Source of the DNA: Thermococcus sp. LS1
GTDB taxonomy: Archaea > Methanobacteriota_B > Thermococci > Thermococcales > Thermococcaceae
Assembly (NCBI RefSeq): GCF_012027395.1
Contig: NZ_SNUJ01000001.1
Location: 620,001-684,000 of the forward strand
DNA length: 64,000 bases
Direction of reading: 5' to 3'
How positions within the stretch are numbered: position 1 is the first letter of the stretch; the number at the start of each line of letters is the position of its first letter. Of this stretch, positions 1 to 14,517 are shown in pieces. The position numbers and the translations under genes are program-made. The notes below the pieces were generated by a model. The model was not told the origin of the DNA and made no database searches. It worked only from the letters and a program-made list of their open reading frames with translations.

Positions 1-457
1 CGCCGATGTACTCGTCGACGATGTCCCTCTGACGAACCTTCCTTATCTCGTCCCAGTCCGCTTTCTTATAATCCCCTGAGAAGATTATCCTTTCCAGCTC
101 CGCCTCCTGCTCGAGGTAGAACTCGGTTCCGTCGCCGTTGAAGACCTTTATTCCGTTGTCCGTGGGCGGGTTGTGGCTGGCTGTTATCATGACTCCAGCG
201 TCGCCATAGCGGTTGGTACCCCATGCCAATGTTGGCGTTGGTATCAGTCCGAACTGGATTACCTCCATGCCTGAACTCAAAAGCCCAGAAACGAGCGCGT
301 TCTCGAGCATTATGCTTGAAGTCCTTCCGTCCCTTGCGACAGTCACTTTTCCCTTCCTGATGTACGTTCCGAGGGCTCTCCCAACGTTCAGCGCTAGATC
401 TGGTGTGACCTTTTCCCATAAAGTGCCCCTAATTCCAGCCGTTCCGAAGAGCTTCAT
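1..457 (-). CDS. Phosphoglucosamine/phosphomannomutase family, 5' part
   Basis: N-terminal 152 codons of an alpha-D-phosphohexomutase; the rest lies beyond the left edge. These enzymes interconvert hexose-6- and hexose-1-phosphates (phosphomannose, phosphoglucose or phosphoglucosamine) to feed nucleotide-sugar synthesis. The protein starts MKLFGTAGIRG, typical of the archaeal family, and carries the phosphoserine loop TASHNP near residue 93. An ATG at 457 is preceded on the minus strand by a GGTGGTGTT ribosome site. Substrate specificity cannot be decided from this portion; in Thermococcales such genes are annotated as GlmM or ManB. Confidence 0.88.
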   Translation of the reverse strand, partial: MKLFGTAGIRGTLWEKVTPDLALNVGRALGTYIRKGKVTVARDGRTSSIMLENALVSGLLSSGMEVIQFGLIPTPTLAWGTNRYGDAGVMITASHNPPTDNGIKVFNGDGTEFYLEQEAELERIIFSGDYKKADWDEIRKVRQRDIVDEYIG

Positions 458-486
458 AACACCACCATGACTACTTGGGAGCGGCT

Positions 487-891
487 TTAAATAGTTTTAG
501 CCATGTATATGGCCAACCCCCTGTGGTTGATAAGCTTCAGATTACCTGGCATTGTGTCACCACTGAGGGGAAGGATGTAAACTGGGAGTCCAAGCTTCTT
601 CCCGAGCTCGAGAATCGGGCGGACTATTTCGGGCGTCGGTCTTACGGAGTACAAGGCTTTGGCATTCCTGTATAGCTCCATCCTTGGGTTGAAGATATCA
701 TCCCGGACGGCGTTTATTCCAAGCTCCCTTGCTTTTTCAACGGAGGCTGGATTCCAGTCAACTGCAAGAACATCGTAGCCCATCTCTCTCAGCTTTAAGG
801 CCACTTTGAACTGGAAACCTATACCGAGTTCGACTATTTTCCCTCTTGGAACCCTTTCCGCCAAGAAATCTGCGAAGTCTTCAATCGGCAT
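487..891 (-). CDS. UPF0146 family protein
   Basis: 134-residue protein with a short Rossmann-type methyltransferase core: glycine-rich IVELGIGFQF loop (about residues 19-28) followed by the acidic strand end VLAVDW (about 41-46). It matches the archaeal UPF0146 family, whose function is unknown. It is shorter than a full SAM-dependent methyltransferase and may lack the substrate-binding half. It lies between malK and the phosphohexomutase on the same strand, but the spacing suggests a separate unit rather than a role in sugar transport. Confidence 0.75.
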   Translation of the reverse strand: MPIEDFADFLAERVPRGKIVELGIGFQFKVALKLREMGYDVLAVDWNPASVEKARELGINAVRDDIFNPRMELYRNAKALYSVRPTPEIVRPILELGKKLGLPVYILPLSGDTMPGNLKLINHRGLAIYMAKTI

Positions 892-924
892 GGTAGAAAA
901 TGGGAGAGGGGAGTTTAAAAAGCT

Positions 925-2052
925 TCAGAAAACGGCCGTTCCGCTTCCCTTGTCAAAGACGTGGACTTTCCTCATGTCGAAGACGACGTCTATCTCCTGG
1001 CCTTCCTTAACCTTGGATTCGGAGCGGAAGGCGCCCAGGAAGGTTACATCTCCGACGCGGAGGTGGACTATCTTCTCGCTTCCGAGGTTTTCGATGATAT
1101 CAACCATTGCCCTGGTCATGTTTTCTCCAGGTATCTTGACCTGCGCGAACATTGCGTCGTAAATGTCTTCTGGGCGAATTCCGAAGATGACCTCCTTTCC
1201 GATCAGATTCTTTTCCCTGAGGACTTCGGCCTGGTCGTCGAGGAGTTTGAGCCTGAACTCCCCGAAGTCGGCCCAGACGCCCCTATCGTCCTCGATTATT
1301 GAAGCATCGATGAAGTTCATCGGTGGGCTGCCTATGAATCCTCCAACGAAGGTGTTTGCTGGCCTGTCATATACCTCGTCTGGCGTGCCGACCTGCTGGA
1401 GAACACCCTGGTTTATGACCGCAATCCTGTCTCCCATGGTCATTGCTTCGACCTGGTCGTGGGTGACGTATATCGTTGTGACTCCAAGCTGTCTCTGGAG
1501 TCTTTTGAGCTCGGCGCGCATTTTCACCCTAAGCTTCGCGTCGAGGTTGCTGAGCGGCTCGTCCATGAGGAAGACCTGGGGCTTTCTCACGATGGCCCTT
1601 CCGAGGGCTACCCTCTGCCTCTGACCGCCGCTTAACTCCCTTGGCTTCCTCTTGAGGAGTTCCGTAAGACCGAGCATCTCGGCGACTTCCCTTACACGCT
1701 GGTCTATCTCCTGCTTTGGAACTTTCCTAAGCTTGAGAGGGAAGGCCATGTTGTCGTAAACAGTCATATGCGGGTAGAGAGCGTAGCTCTGGAAGACCAT
1801 GGCTATATCGCGGTCTTTTGGTGGAACGAAGACTCCTTTTTCCGGGTCGGCTACGAGTTTGTCGCCGATGTAGATTTGTCCCCTTGTGGGCTCCTCAAGG
1901 CCGGCTATCATTCTGAGTGTGGTTGTTTTTCCGCAACCGCTCGGGCCGAGGAGTATCATGAACTCGCCGTGTTTGATCTCCAGGTTCATGTCCTTGACGG
2001 CTGTGAAGTCCCCGAACTGCTTCCAAACTCCAATGAGCTTTACTTCGGCCAT
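925..2052 (-). CDS. malK: Maltodextrin ABC transporter ATPase MalK
   Basis: 375-residue ATP-binding subunit of a carbohydrate-uptake ABC transporter. Visible motifs are Walker A GPSGCGKTT (near residue 38), signature LSGGQRQR (near 140), Walker B VFLMDEP and the switch histidine THD, followed by a C-terminal OB-fold (MOI/TOBE) region typical of MalK/UgpC. It is the last gene of the minus-strand maltodextrin cluster, 29 bases downstream of the amylopullulanase gene. The ATG at 2052 has an excellent GAGGTGAT ribosome site. It is the only malK in the window, so it may also energise the second (trehalose/maltose) permease, whose operon has none. Confidence 0.95.
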   Translation of the reverse strand: MAEVKLIGVWKQFGDFTAVKDMNLEIKHGEFMILLGPSGCGKTTTLRMIAGLEEPTRGQIYIGDKLVADPEKGVFVPPKDRDIAMVFQSYALYPHMTVYDNMAFPLKLRKVPKQEIDQRVREVAEMLGLTELLKRKPRELSGGQRQRVALGRAIVRKPQVFLMDEPLSNLDAKLRVKMRAELKRLQRQLGVTTIYVTHDQVEAMTMGDRIAVINQGVLQQVGTPDEVYDRPANTFVGGFIGSPPMNFIDASIIEDDRGVWADFGEFRLKLLDDQAEVLREKNLIGKEVIFGIRPEDIYDAMFAQVKIPGENMTRAMVDIIENLGSEKIVHLRVGDVTFLGAFRSESKVKEGQEIDVVFDMRKVHVFDKGSGTAVF

Positions 2053-2081
2053 GGTATCACCTCAAAAAATTTGAAAGGGAG

Positions 2082-5000
2082 TCACTTTCTCCTCCTGAGC
2101 AGGAGCGGGGCTAGAGCCAGCCCGAAGAGCAGTGCTGGGCCGCAGATTCCTCCCTCCTCGCCCGGAGTGGTGGTCGTGGTGGTTTCACTGCTGCTTGTGG
2201 TTGTTGTAGTCTCCTGCGGCGTTGTTGTGGTCTCGCTTGGGGTGGTCGTCGTTTCGGTCGGAGTCTCTGTGGGTGTCTCGGTGGGGGTTACTTCCTCACC
2301 ACCGGTTCCCTCAATGAGCGGTATCATGAGCACTGTCGCGAGTGTCTTCTTCTCAAGGTCGTAGGAGCTGAGTTGCTCTTCCTGGGTTGGTTTGAACCCT
2401 TCTGGGACGAGCTCGTCAACAACTCTCGGAGCGAGGTTGTCTATGACAGCGTTCGGATCAGCTCCTCCGAGTTTCCACTGCTCGGCTTCAACGGCTACTG
2501 GCCTCCACTTGTCCGGACCGTAGCCGTCCTGAGAGCCTACGAGCACTGCAGTGTAGAGCCCGTAGTCGGTGATGCTCAGGTACTTCTTGGGAACCTTGAC
2601 TATTATGGCGTTCTTAACTGGGTCAGCGCTTATCTGCATCTCGCCCTGGTAAACGGTTCCGTCGGGCAGGACTATCAGGTTTCCGTAGTCCCAGCCCGCT
2701 ATTCTAAGCGCCAGATCCCACGGGTGTCCCGGATCGAGCTGGACGTTGCTTCCTGGGCCATCGGGGAACATCTTGATGGCGCTGGTGTTTCCTCCGTTGG
2801 TGAAGTCGAAGTAGACCTCGATGATCTGGAGGCTGAAGCCGTTTGGTCCGTTCCACGGGTTGCCGCCGAGGTCCTTGAAGTAGAACTCCAGCGTCCAGGC
2901 GTCGTCGCCCTCTATCATCTTGAACTTGAGCAGGTCGAGGTGTCCCGGCACAAAGACCTTGTCGGTCGGGTAGGTGTAGGTTCCCGGGCCGTGGTCGTCA
3001 CCCTCTGGATCGAGCACGGTTATGCCCTGCTTAAGGAGCGGAATGGCCTTAACGGTGGCGAGCTTTATCTCGTTGGCATCGTAGGAGCTGAGCTGCTCCT
3101 CCTGGGTTGGTTTGAACCCTTCTGGGACGAGCTCGTCCATGACCCTTGGTGCCACGTTGTTGATTACCGCCTGCGGGTCAGCTCCTCCGAGTTTCCACTG
3201 CTCGGCTTCAACGGCTACTGGCCTCCACTTGTCCGGACCGTAGCCGTCCTGAGAGCCTACGAGGACGTCTCCCCAGAGGCCGTAGTCCTCGTTTATCTGG
3301 ATGTACTTCTTGGGTATCTTGACGATGACGGCGTTCTTAACTGGATCGGCGCTTATCTGCATCTCACCCTGGTAGACAGTTCCGTTCGGCAGGACTATGA
3401 GGTTACCGTAGTCCCAGCCGGCTATCCTCAACGCCACGTCCCACGGGTGCTCCGGGTCGAGATTGACGTTTGCTCCCGGCCCGTCCGGGAACATCTTAAT
3501 CGCAGTGCTGTTTCCTCCCTCTTTGAAGTCGAAGTAGACTTCAATGATCTGCAGGCTGAAGCCGTTTGGCCCATTCCAGGGATTGCCGCCGAGCTCCTTG
3601 AAGTAGAACTCCATTACATAGCTGTCGGTCTGCTCGAGCATTCTGAACCTGAGCAGGTCGAAGGCGCCCTCCACGAACACCTTGTCAGTCGGGTAGGTAT
3701 AGGTTCCTGGACCGTAGTCATCGCCCTCGGGGTCGGTGATGTCCACGAGGGTTACTCCCTTGACCTCCGTGGGGAGCTTCAGCTCAATCGGAGTGGTTAT
3801 AACCTCAAGCTCTCCGTCCTTAACTGTGGAGACCGCGAAGTAAAAGTCCTCAGGGGTCTTGATGTATTCGAAGGGAACGATGATCTCCACTCCGCCGTTT
3901 ACCTGCTTAACGACAGCATCGCCGAGCTTCTCGTAGTTCTCGTAGTCAGTGGCGCCGTATATCTCGGCCGCTCCATTATTGTAGACGAGGTGCTTGGTTA
4001 TCATCAGCCCGACGCTGTCCTTTGAGAACGGGAACATCGAGTACCTGAGCTCAGTCGGCCTATCCTGGAGGATCGTGAAGGTGTTGCCAACGCGCTCGCC
4101 CTTCTCGTATATGCTTATCTCGAACTCGCTGAGCTCTCCCTTAACTATGAAGTGAATTCCATCGCCGTCGAAGTAGACGCTTACACCTTCAGCGACGGGG
4201 GACATGCTCGAGTAGTTCTTGACCTGGCCCTCCCCGAGGCCGTCGAGGGCTCTAACTGTGTAGGGCTCTCCATCGGGGAGGAAGTTTCCATAGAGGTAGC
4301 TCGGTGGTTCGAGGCCAGCTAACCTGTACATCTCGTAGAGGTAGGTCTTGAGGTAGCGGTCGAAGGTGTAGTCTTGCCCGCTGCTCTGGTCGCTTCCGTA
4401 CCACCAGAACCAGTCGCTGGCCTCAGCGCGAAGGAGGTACTCATAGGCTTTCTCCCAGTCGGCCTGGCTCATTTCATCCTTGTGCTCCATAAGGGCCTTT
4501 CTCGCCAAGTAGAGCCAGTACCAGCCGTAGTTCTCCTGGGGCTCGCCTATCCACGTTGAGAGGGTTCCATCAATCCAGCTCGACTCAGGCCACTGCATTT
4601 CTTCCTTAACGCCCACCATGTCGTAGAGCTCTCCGAGGCTTTGGGCCTTCGTGAGAGCCTCAACGTTGTCCCCGGTCAGGTCAAGGCGCTCCATCATCTG
4701 GGGCGTGAGCTTGTTTGCCTGGTCTCCGTAGAGCTGGATGTACTCGCTCGGGGTGAGGGTTCTTATGAGTCCCTGCTCCTGGAGCTCGGTGAGCCTCTTA
4801 TAGAGCGTCTCAAGGAAGAGCTTGCCGTCGTATGGGTAGTGCTCCCACGGGTTCTCTCCGTCGAGGGTTATGACGTAGACGAGAGAGCCATCGTAGTTCT
4901 GCTTCTGGAGCTTGAGGAGCTCGTTTATGAAGTCCTCAACGGCATCGTACTGGTTCATTCCACCGTAGGTAAATCCAACGCGGTCGCTCAGCGCGTGGTC

Positions 5001-6119
5001 CCTCGGGAAGAGGTATATCTTCTTTCCGTCGAACTCGGCCACCCAGGGCTTGTAATAGTTCTCGACGGTTCCCTCTATGCCGAGCTTCTGGAGCACGAGC
5101 TGGTCGGTCATGACCCAGGTCCAGCCGTTGTCGGCGAGTATCTCGAGGGTCTTGTCGTTGAGGGCGCTTTCAGCGGCCCATCCTCCAACCGGCTCAACCT
5201 GACCGCCGCCGAGGTACTCCTTGTAGAGCTCGTCGGCCTTCTTCACCTGGTCGTTGAAGTCGCTCTCCCAGCCGAAGTCGTTGAGGATTGGGCCTATCGG
5301 GTGGGCATAGGGGACGACGGTAACCTCCACGTTGCCGTTGCCGAGGAGGAGGTTAATGGCCTCGTGCTCCTCGAAGGTGTGGTTGAGGAGCCACATCTGG
5401 GCGTCCAGAACTGTCTTAACGTCTTCCCTCGTGTAGCCTCCTTCATCAACTTTATCGTAGAGGGCCTTCAGCTCTGGATGGCTCATTATGTAGCCGTAGT
5501 CTATCCAGGCGAGGTTGAACAGAACGGCAAGGTCTATGTAGTCCTGCTCAGTGAACTCGTTGGTAACGGCTATTTTCTGCTCCTCGAGCGGCAGGTTGGC
5601 ATACTTGGCCTTGGCCTGCATCATCTTGTTCTTCAGCTCGGTGTAGCGGTCCCAGAAGTCCCTTATGGGGTTGCCGTTCGGGTCGGTTATCGGCTCACCG
5701 TTCCACGGAATCGTGTGGTCAAAGAACCCTCCCGGGGCCTGGAGCATGAACCACTTCTCGTCAACGGTGAGCGGCTCGCCGTTGGCTATCTTCTCGGTGA
5801 TTATCTGGTAGTTGTCCTTAGCGCCGTTCATATAGTCAGCCAGCTGGGCTATGAGCGAGCCCGAGAGGTCTATGGTAGCGTGAACCTCAGGATACTGGCT
5901 CAGGTAATAGGCCATCTTCCAGTAGTTGTTGGCCGCGTGGAGCCTGACCCACGGCCTCGTGTAGATGTCCTGTATCGGGTCGTAGTAGTAGGGCTGGTGC
6001 TGGTGCCAGACTATTATCACGTTCAGTGGCTTGGGCTCTTCAGCCGTTACACTCGGCTGAACTGCCAGGAGGCTTCCGAGCATTAAAAAGGCCACAAACA
6101 GGGAAAGGACCTTTCTCAT
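2082..6119 (-). CDS. apu: Secreted GH57 amylopullulanase with duplicated binding modules and CGP-CTERM tail
   Basis: 1345-residue extracellular enzyme that cleaves alpha-1,4 and alpha-1,6 bonds of starch, glycogen and pullulan. Order: signal peptide (1-26), GH57 barrel opening with WHQHQPYY (about 38-45), predicted nucleophile E317 in WAAES and acid/base D420 in TLDGENPWE (same 103-residue spacing as reported for the T. hydrothermalis enzyme), two tandem glucodextranase-C-like modules of about 240 residues, a Thr/Pro/Glu stalk, then a tail with GICGP, a hydrophobic helix and RRRK. That tail matches the CGP-CTERM anchor of Thermococcales. It lies between malG and malK, so surface hydrolysis is coupled to oligosaccharide import. 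Confidence 0.95.
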   Translation of the reverse strand: MRKVLSLFVAFLMLGSLLAVQPSVTAEEPKPLNVIIVWHQHQPYYYDPIQDIYTRPWVRLHAANNYWKMAYYLSQYPEVHATIDLSGSLIAQLADYMNGAKDNYQIITEKIANGEPLTVDEKWFMLQAPGGFFDHTIPWNGEPITDPNGNPIRDFWDRYTELKNKMMQAKAKYANLPLEEQKIAVTNEFTEQDYIDLAVLFNLAWIDYGYIMSHPELKALYDKVDEGGYTREDVKTVLDAQMWLLNHTFEEHEAINLLLGNGNVEVTVVPYAHPIGPILNDFGWESDFNDQVKKADELYKEYLGGGQVEPVGGWAAESALNDKTLEILADNGWTWVMTDQLVLQKLGIEGTVENYYKPWVAEFDGKKIYLFPRDHALSDRVGFTYGGMNQYDAVEDFINELLKLQKQNYDGSLVYVITLDGENPWEHYPYDGKLFLETLYKRLTELQEQGLIRTLTPSEYIQLYGDQANKLTPQMMERLDLTGDNVEALTKAQSLGELYDMVGVKEEMQWPESSWIDGTLSTWIGEPQENYGWYWLYLARKALMEHKDEMSQADWEKAYEYLLRAEASDWFWWYGSDQSSGQDYTFDRYLKTYLYEMYRLAGLEPPSYLYGNFLPDGEPYTVRALDGLGEGQVKNYSSMSPVAEGVSVYFDGDGIHFIVKGELSEFEISIYEKGERVGNTFTILQDRPTELRYSMFPFSKDSVGLMITKHLVYNNGAAEIYGATDYENYEKLGDAVVKQVNGGVEIIVPFEYIKTPEDFYFAVSTVKDGELEVITTPIELKLPTEVKGVTLVDITDPEGDDYGPGTYTYPTDKVFVEGAFDLLRFRMLEQTDSYVMEFYFKELGGNPWNGPNGFSLQIIEVYFDFKEGGNSTAIKMFPDGPGANVNLDPEHPWDVALRIAGWDYGNLIVLPNGTVYQGEMQISADPVKNAVIVKIPKKYIQINEDYGLWGDVLVGSQDGYGPDKWRPVAVEAEQWKLGGADPQAVINNVAPRVMDELVPEGFKPTQEEQLSSYDANEIKLATVKAIPLLKQGITVLDPEGDDHGPGTYTYPTDKVFVPGHLDLLKFKMIEGDDAWTLEFYFKDLGGNPWNGPNGFSLQIIEVYFDFTNGGNTSAIKMFPDGPGSNVQLDPGHPWDLALRIAGWDYGNLIVLPDGTVYQGEMQISADPVKNAIIVKVPKKYLSITDYGLYTAVLVGSQDGYGPDKWRPVAVEAEQWKLGGADPNAVIDNLAPRVVDELVPEGFKPTQEEQLSSYDLEKKTLATVLMIPLIEGTGGEEVTPTETPTETPTETTTTPSETTTTPQETTTTTSSSETTTTTTPGEEGGICGPALLFGLALAPLLLRRRK

Positions 6120-6128
6120 ATTATCACC

Positions 6129-7379
6129 TCACTCCTTTAAACCTCCAAGGGTTAGACCGCTCCTTATGTAGTTCTGAGCGAGCATGAACATCACGAACAC
6201 TGGCAGCGCGAAGAGCAGCGCCGCTGCCGCGAAGTAGCTCCAGTCTATTCCCCTGCCGATGCCGCCCATGAGGAGGTAGATCCACACCGAGAGTGGCTGG
6301 TTCTTCTCCGTCAGGAGCAGGCTCGCGAGTATGAACTCCGTCCAGCCGCCGATGAAGGCGAATATTGCCACTGTGGCTATTCCTGGCAGGGCCATCGGCA
6401 GGAGGACGTACCTTATAATCTGCAGGTAGCTTGCACCATCGACTAAAGCAGCTTCGTCGAAGTCTGGACTTATTGAATCTATGTATCCCTTGAGCAGCCA
6501 TGTGTTGAAGGGAACGCTTCCTGCCGCGTAGATGAAAGACAGCACTGGGAGCTTGTCGTATAGGCCGAGCTTCACCACCATACCATAAAGGGCTATCAAT
6601 CCGGCTATGCCGAGACCTCCTGCAACCTGCGTGAACATCAGGTAGAAGTACAGAATGTGATCCCTGCCGAAGAACTGCATCCTTGAGAATGCGTAGGCCG
6701 CTGGAACGACGAAGATCAGTGACAGGAGGACTGTCAGCGTGGCCAGCAGGAGGCTGTTCTTCAGGTAGCCGAAGAACACCGAGTTGACGAATTTGCCTAC
6801 CATTGTAAACTCGGCATTACCTGTGTTTCTGATCACGACGTACTTCTCCATCGGGCCGGAAACTGAAACGCCGTTGACATCACCGCTCGTCAGCTCAACC
6901 TCCCTGACTATTCCGAATCCTATGCTGCCATCATCGTTCATCCTGGTGAGGACAAACAGTCCCTTTATCTCTCCCTTGAGCGTCCCCTGAACGTTCTCTG
7001 TCGTGGAAACGTCGAAGATGATGCCAGAGACGGGTATTTCAAACTTCAGTCCTGTGAAGGGTCCATACTTGATGGCTCCTGTTATCTTTCCATCAGTGAG
7101 ATAGAGCTTGCCGTCCTCGATTTTGGCCTGTCCTTCAATGGTTCCAGTGAAGTTTTTGCTTATCTTGCTTCCTTTGAATCCGAAGAGCACTTCCCTGTAG
7201 GCATCGAGCGTAACGTTCCTTGGTATGAGCTCGATTTTTGTTGTTGCGAGCGTTGCGGCTGGTTTTATCGACACGGTGAATATATAGTACACTGGGAAGA
7301 GGATGATAAACATTATGAAGATGGCCGCGAGGGTGAGGAGGAAGCTTTTGATTATCTCCTTTTTCTTTTGGCCCATCAT
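6129..7379 (-). CDS. malG: Maltodextrin ABC transporter permease MalG with large extracellular insert
   Basis: 416-residue inner-membrane permease, about 130-150 residues longer than usual MalG. The first membrane helix (about 12-35) is followed by a beta-rich insert (about 60-215) before the remaining five helices. The EAA loop with ALVDGAS is near residue 325. The start overlaps the malF stop (ATG at 7379 or 7376), implying translational coupling. The insert resembles that of the P. furiosus maltodextrin MalG from memory; it faces outward and may contact the binding protein or the substrate. It works with MalF, MalE and MalK. Confidence 0.92.
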   Translation of the reverse strand: MMGQKKKEIIKSFLLTLAAIFIMFIILFPVYYIFTVSIKPAATLATTKIELIPRNVTLDAYREVLFGFKGSKISKNFTGTIEGQAKIEDGKLYLTDGKITGAIKYGPFTGLKFEIPVSGIIFDVSTTENVQGTLKGEIKGLFVLTRMNDDGSIGFGIVREVELTSGDVNGVSVSGPMEKYVVIRNTGNAEFTMVGKFVNSVFFGYLKNSLLLATLTVLLSLIFVVPAAYAFSRMQFFGRDHILYFYLMFTQVAGGLGIAGLIALYGMVVKLGLYDKLPVLSFIYAAGSVPFNTWLLKGYIDSISPDFDEAALVDGASYLQIIRYVLLPMALPGIATVAIFAFIGGWTEFILASLLLTEKNQPLSVWIYLLMGGIGRGIDWSYFAAAALLFALPVFVMFMLAQNYIRSGLTLGGLKE

Positions 7380-8275
7380 CCCTTGGCACCCTCCTGGAGC
7401 TTGGTTATCCTAACGTTGACGTACATGTAAACCGCCAGCACGAGGGTCGCTATTATCATCACCGCCGCTGCCCTTCCGTAGTGGGGTGCTGCACCGAATG
7501 CCTTTCTGAAGCCGTAGAGCAGTATGAACTTGTCCTCGAAGAGGCCAGCGTTGTAAATGTATGGCACCATGAAGTACTGGAAGCTGGCTGCACTGGTGAG
7601 TATTGTGGCGAAGGCTATTGGCTTGCCGACTATCGGGAGAACGACGTGCCTGAGCCTCTGCCAGTAGTTGGCACCGTCTATTATTGCCGCTTCCACGAGC
7701 GTGTCCGGGACGGACTGAAGCGCCGCTGTGATGACGGTTATCATAAACGGATAGGCCAGCCAGACCTCGATTATGTTGAGAGCTACAAGGCCCCAGAAAG
7801 GATCGTTCGTCCAGTTGGGGAGGGTACTCACGCCGATCGATTTGAGAATCTGATTAATCGGACCAAAAACCGGATCAAACATAAACCTCCAAACGGTGAC
7901 CGAGAAGAGGAGCGGTAGGGCCCATGGGATTATCAGGAGCGACCTGTAGACCATCTTGCCCTTGACGTATTTGCTGTTGTAGAGCAGGCTGAGGAAGGTT
8001 CCCACAAGAACCTTGAGGGTAACGCTCGTTGCGACGAATATCCACGTCCACATAAAGGCGCTCCTGAACTTCTCGTCGCTCAGTATCCACCTGAAGTTTT
8101 CGAGGCCGACGAATTTGAGCGGCTCAGTGTCAGGGGCCTGAATCGGAAAGTTACCGAGCTGGGCGTTGGTGAAGGCCAGGTAAATCGAGTAGATTATCGG
8201 CCACAGGTTGAAGAGCAGAAACGCCGCCATCCCTGGGAGAATGAGGAACAGAGCAATGGTGGTGATCTTCTTCAT
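7376..8275 (-). CDS. malF: Maltodextrin ABC transporter permease MalF
   Basis: 299-residue permease with six predicted membrane helices and the EAA-loop motif AAIIDGAN near residue 196, which docks onto MalK. It is located between malE and malG, 38 bases downstream of malE and overlapping malG by four bases. It lacks the large periplasmic P2 loop of enterobacterial MalF, as usual for archaeal homologues. The minus-strand leader contains GGAGGGATTGGG before the ATG at 8275. Confidence 0.93.
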   Translation of the reverse strand: MKKITTIALFLILPGMAAFLLFNLWPIIYSIYLAFTNAQLGNFPIQAPDTEPLKFVGLENFRWILSDEKFRSAFMWTWIFVATSVTLKVLVGTFLSLLYNSKYVKGKMVYRSLLIIPWALPLLFSVTVWRFMFDPVFGPINQILKSIGVSTLPNWTNDPFWGLVALNIIEVWLAYPFMITVITAALQSVPDTLVEAAIIDGANYWQRLRHVVLPIVGKPIAFATILTSAASFQYFMVPYIYNAGLFEDKFILLYGFRKAFGAAPHYGRAAAVMIIATLVLAVYMYVNVRITKLQEGAKG

Positions 8276-8313
8276 CCCAATCCCTCCAAAAAGGTAGGAA
8301 AAGGGAAAAGGCT

Positions 8314-11741
<3,428 letters not shown>

Positions 11742-11753
11742 CTTCCCCACCCA

Positions 11754-11812
11754 GGTATCACTAGTGATGATTAAACTAATGCTAGTGAACTTAAAAAGTT
11801 GGAGGTCTGGAA
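11754..11812. promoter_or_regulatory. Divergent promoter region of GH13 gene and tgr
   Basis: Short intergenic region with the palindrome TATCAC-TA-GTGATG at 11756-11769 and a second CTAGTG half-site at 11782-11787. The spacing is 2 instead of 5 bases, so it is not a canonical TGM, although a TATCAC-N5 register also exists with a weaker second arm. AT-rich stretches serve as TATA candidates on both strands. It could be a Tgr autoregulatory site. Confidence 0.45.
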
Positions 11813-12835
11813 ATGAAGGAAGAGGAAATTGTCGAAAAGCTCCAGAAGCTCGGCTTGACTAAGTACGAGAGCTTAGCTTACATAACCCTCCTCAAGCTTG
11901 GCCCCAGCAAGGCCACGGACATAACAAAGGAGAGTGGCATTCCTCACACGAGGGTGTATGACGTTCTGAGCTCCCTTCACAGAAAGGGATTCGTTGACGT
12001 AATGCACGGTGCCCCAAGGCTCTACAAGCCGGTCAATCCTGAAGTTGTCCTCGAGAAGATAAAGGAAGAATTCATCGAGGACATGGAGAACCTGAAGGCA
12101 GCCTTCCTCGAGCTCTACCGCCAGGTGCACGGGGAGGAACTGCCTGAGATATGGACGATTCAAGGCTTTGAGAACACCGTCGAGAGGGCAGAGTACGTCA
12201 TCAGGACGGCCAAACACGAAGTTTTAATAAACACCCCATTCGATTTCCTTCGCCTTTTGAGGGACGAGATAAAGCGCCGGAAGGACATAATCTTCGTCAT
12301 AATCAGCAACTTCGAGGAGATTCCGGAGTGGCTCAGCGGCGACAACATCATCCTGGCGAAAACCGGCGGCGCCCCCTGGCTCATGGCCAGCTGGATAATC
12401 GGGGACATCGACTACGCGCTCTTCTTCGGTGCTTTGCCGAGGGACAAGAGGCGCGAGAAGTTCTACTCCTTCTGGGCCAAGAGTCCAAAGATCATCCAGA
12501 ACTACATGCACTGGTTCTACACCATCTACTTCGACAACAGCAAGATAATCAAGCCCCTGAACTACGATAAGCTCTCCAAACCGCTCTCGCTCGTCAACAT
12601 CAGGACCCTAATAACCCTGCTGAAGTTCACAGAGCTCCCGAAGAGAGCCGAGATAGTCGGCAGGCTCGTTGAGACGAAGGAGCCCGTGACCCTTGACGGG
12701 GAAATAGTTGAGTACGAGTACACGCCGCTCATGGCCAACGTTACGGTTAAGGCCAGCGGCAAGGAATGGAAGGTTGGCGGAATCGGAAGCTACTTTGAGG
12801 ACGTTGAGGGCGAGAAGTTCATCCTTCTGGAATGA
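11813..12835 (+). CDS. tgr: Sugar-responsive transcriptional regulator Tgr/TrmBL1
   Basis: 340-residue TrmB-family regulator. It has an N-terminal winged helix (about 10-85; LGLTKYESLAYITLL and the recognition helix around HTRVYDVLSSL), a short coiled coil (about 85-115), a PLD-like middle part and a C-terminal sugar-binding domain. In T. kodakarensis the orthologue represses glycolytic and activates gluconeogenic genes through the TGM and is displaced by maltotriose. Here it lies beside the maltodextrin operon, whose malE promoter carries a TGM. A GGAGG ribosome site precedes the ATG. Confidence 0.93.
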   Translation: MKEEEIVEKLQKLGLTKYESLAYITLLKLGPSKATDITKESGIPHTRVYDVLSSLHRKGFVDVMHGAPRLYKPVNPEVVLEKIKEEFIEDMENLKAAFLELYRQVHGEELPEIWTIQGFENTVERAEYVIRTAKHEVLINTPFDFLRLLRDEIKRRKDIIFVIISNFEEIPEWLSGDNIILAKTGGAPWLMASWIIGDIDYALFFGALPRDKRREKFYSFWAKSPKIIQNYMHWFYTIYFDNSKIIKPLNYDKLSKPLSLVNIRTLITLLKFTELPKRAEIVGRLVETKEPVTLDGEIVEYEYTPLMANVTVKASGKEWKVGGIGSYFEDVEGEKFILLE

Positions 12836-14454
<1,619 letters not shown>

Positions 14455-14517
14455 CAGCTCTCTCGTTTTCCTTTTCTTTTCGGGCAATCTACGACTTTCC
14501 ACTACAGGGTGGTGCTG

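Noticed and set aside
2373-4025. Long plus-strand open frame (550 codons) opposite the amylopullulanase
   Set aside because: Shadow of the GC-rich minus-strand gene: no ribosome site, no domain, Val/Leu-rich unnatural composition.
4641-6086. Second long plus-strand frame (481 codons) opposite the GH57 domain
   Set aside because: The opposite strand encodes recognisable GH57 motifs; this frame has no family features.
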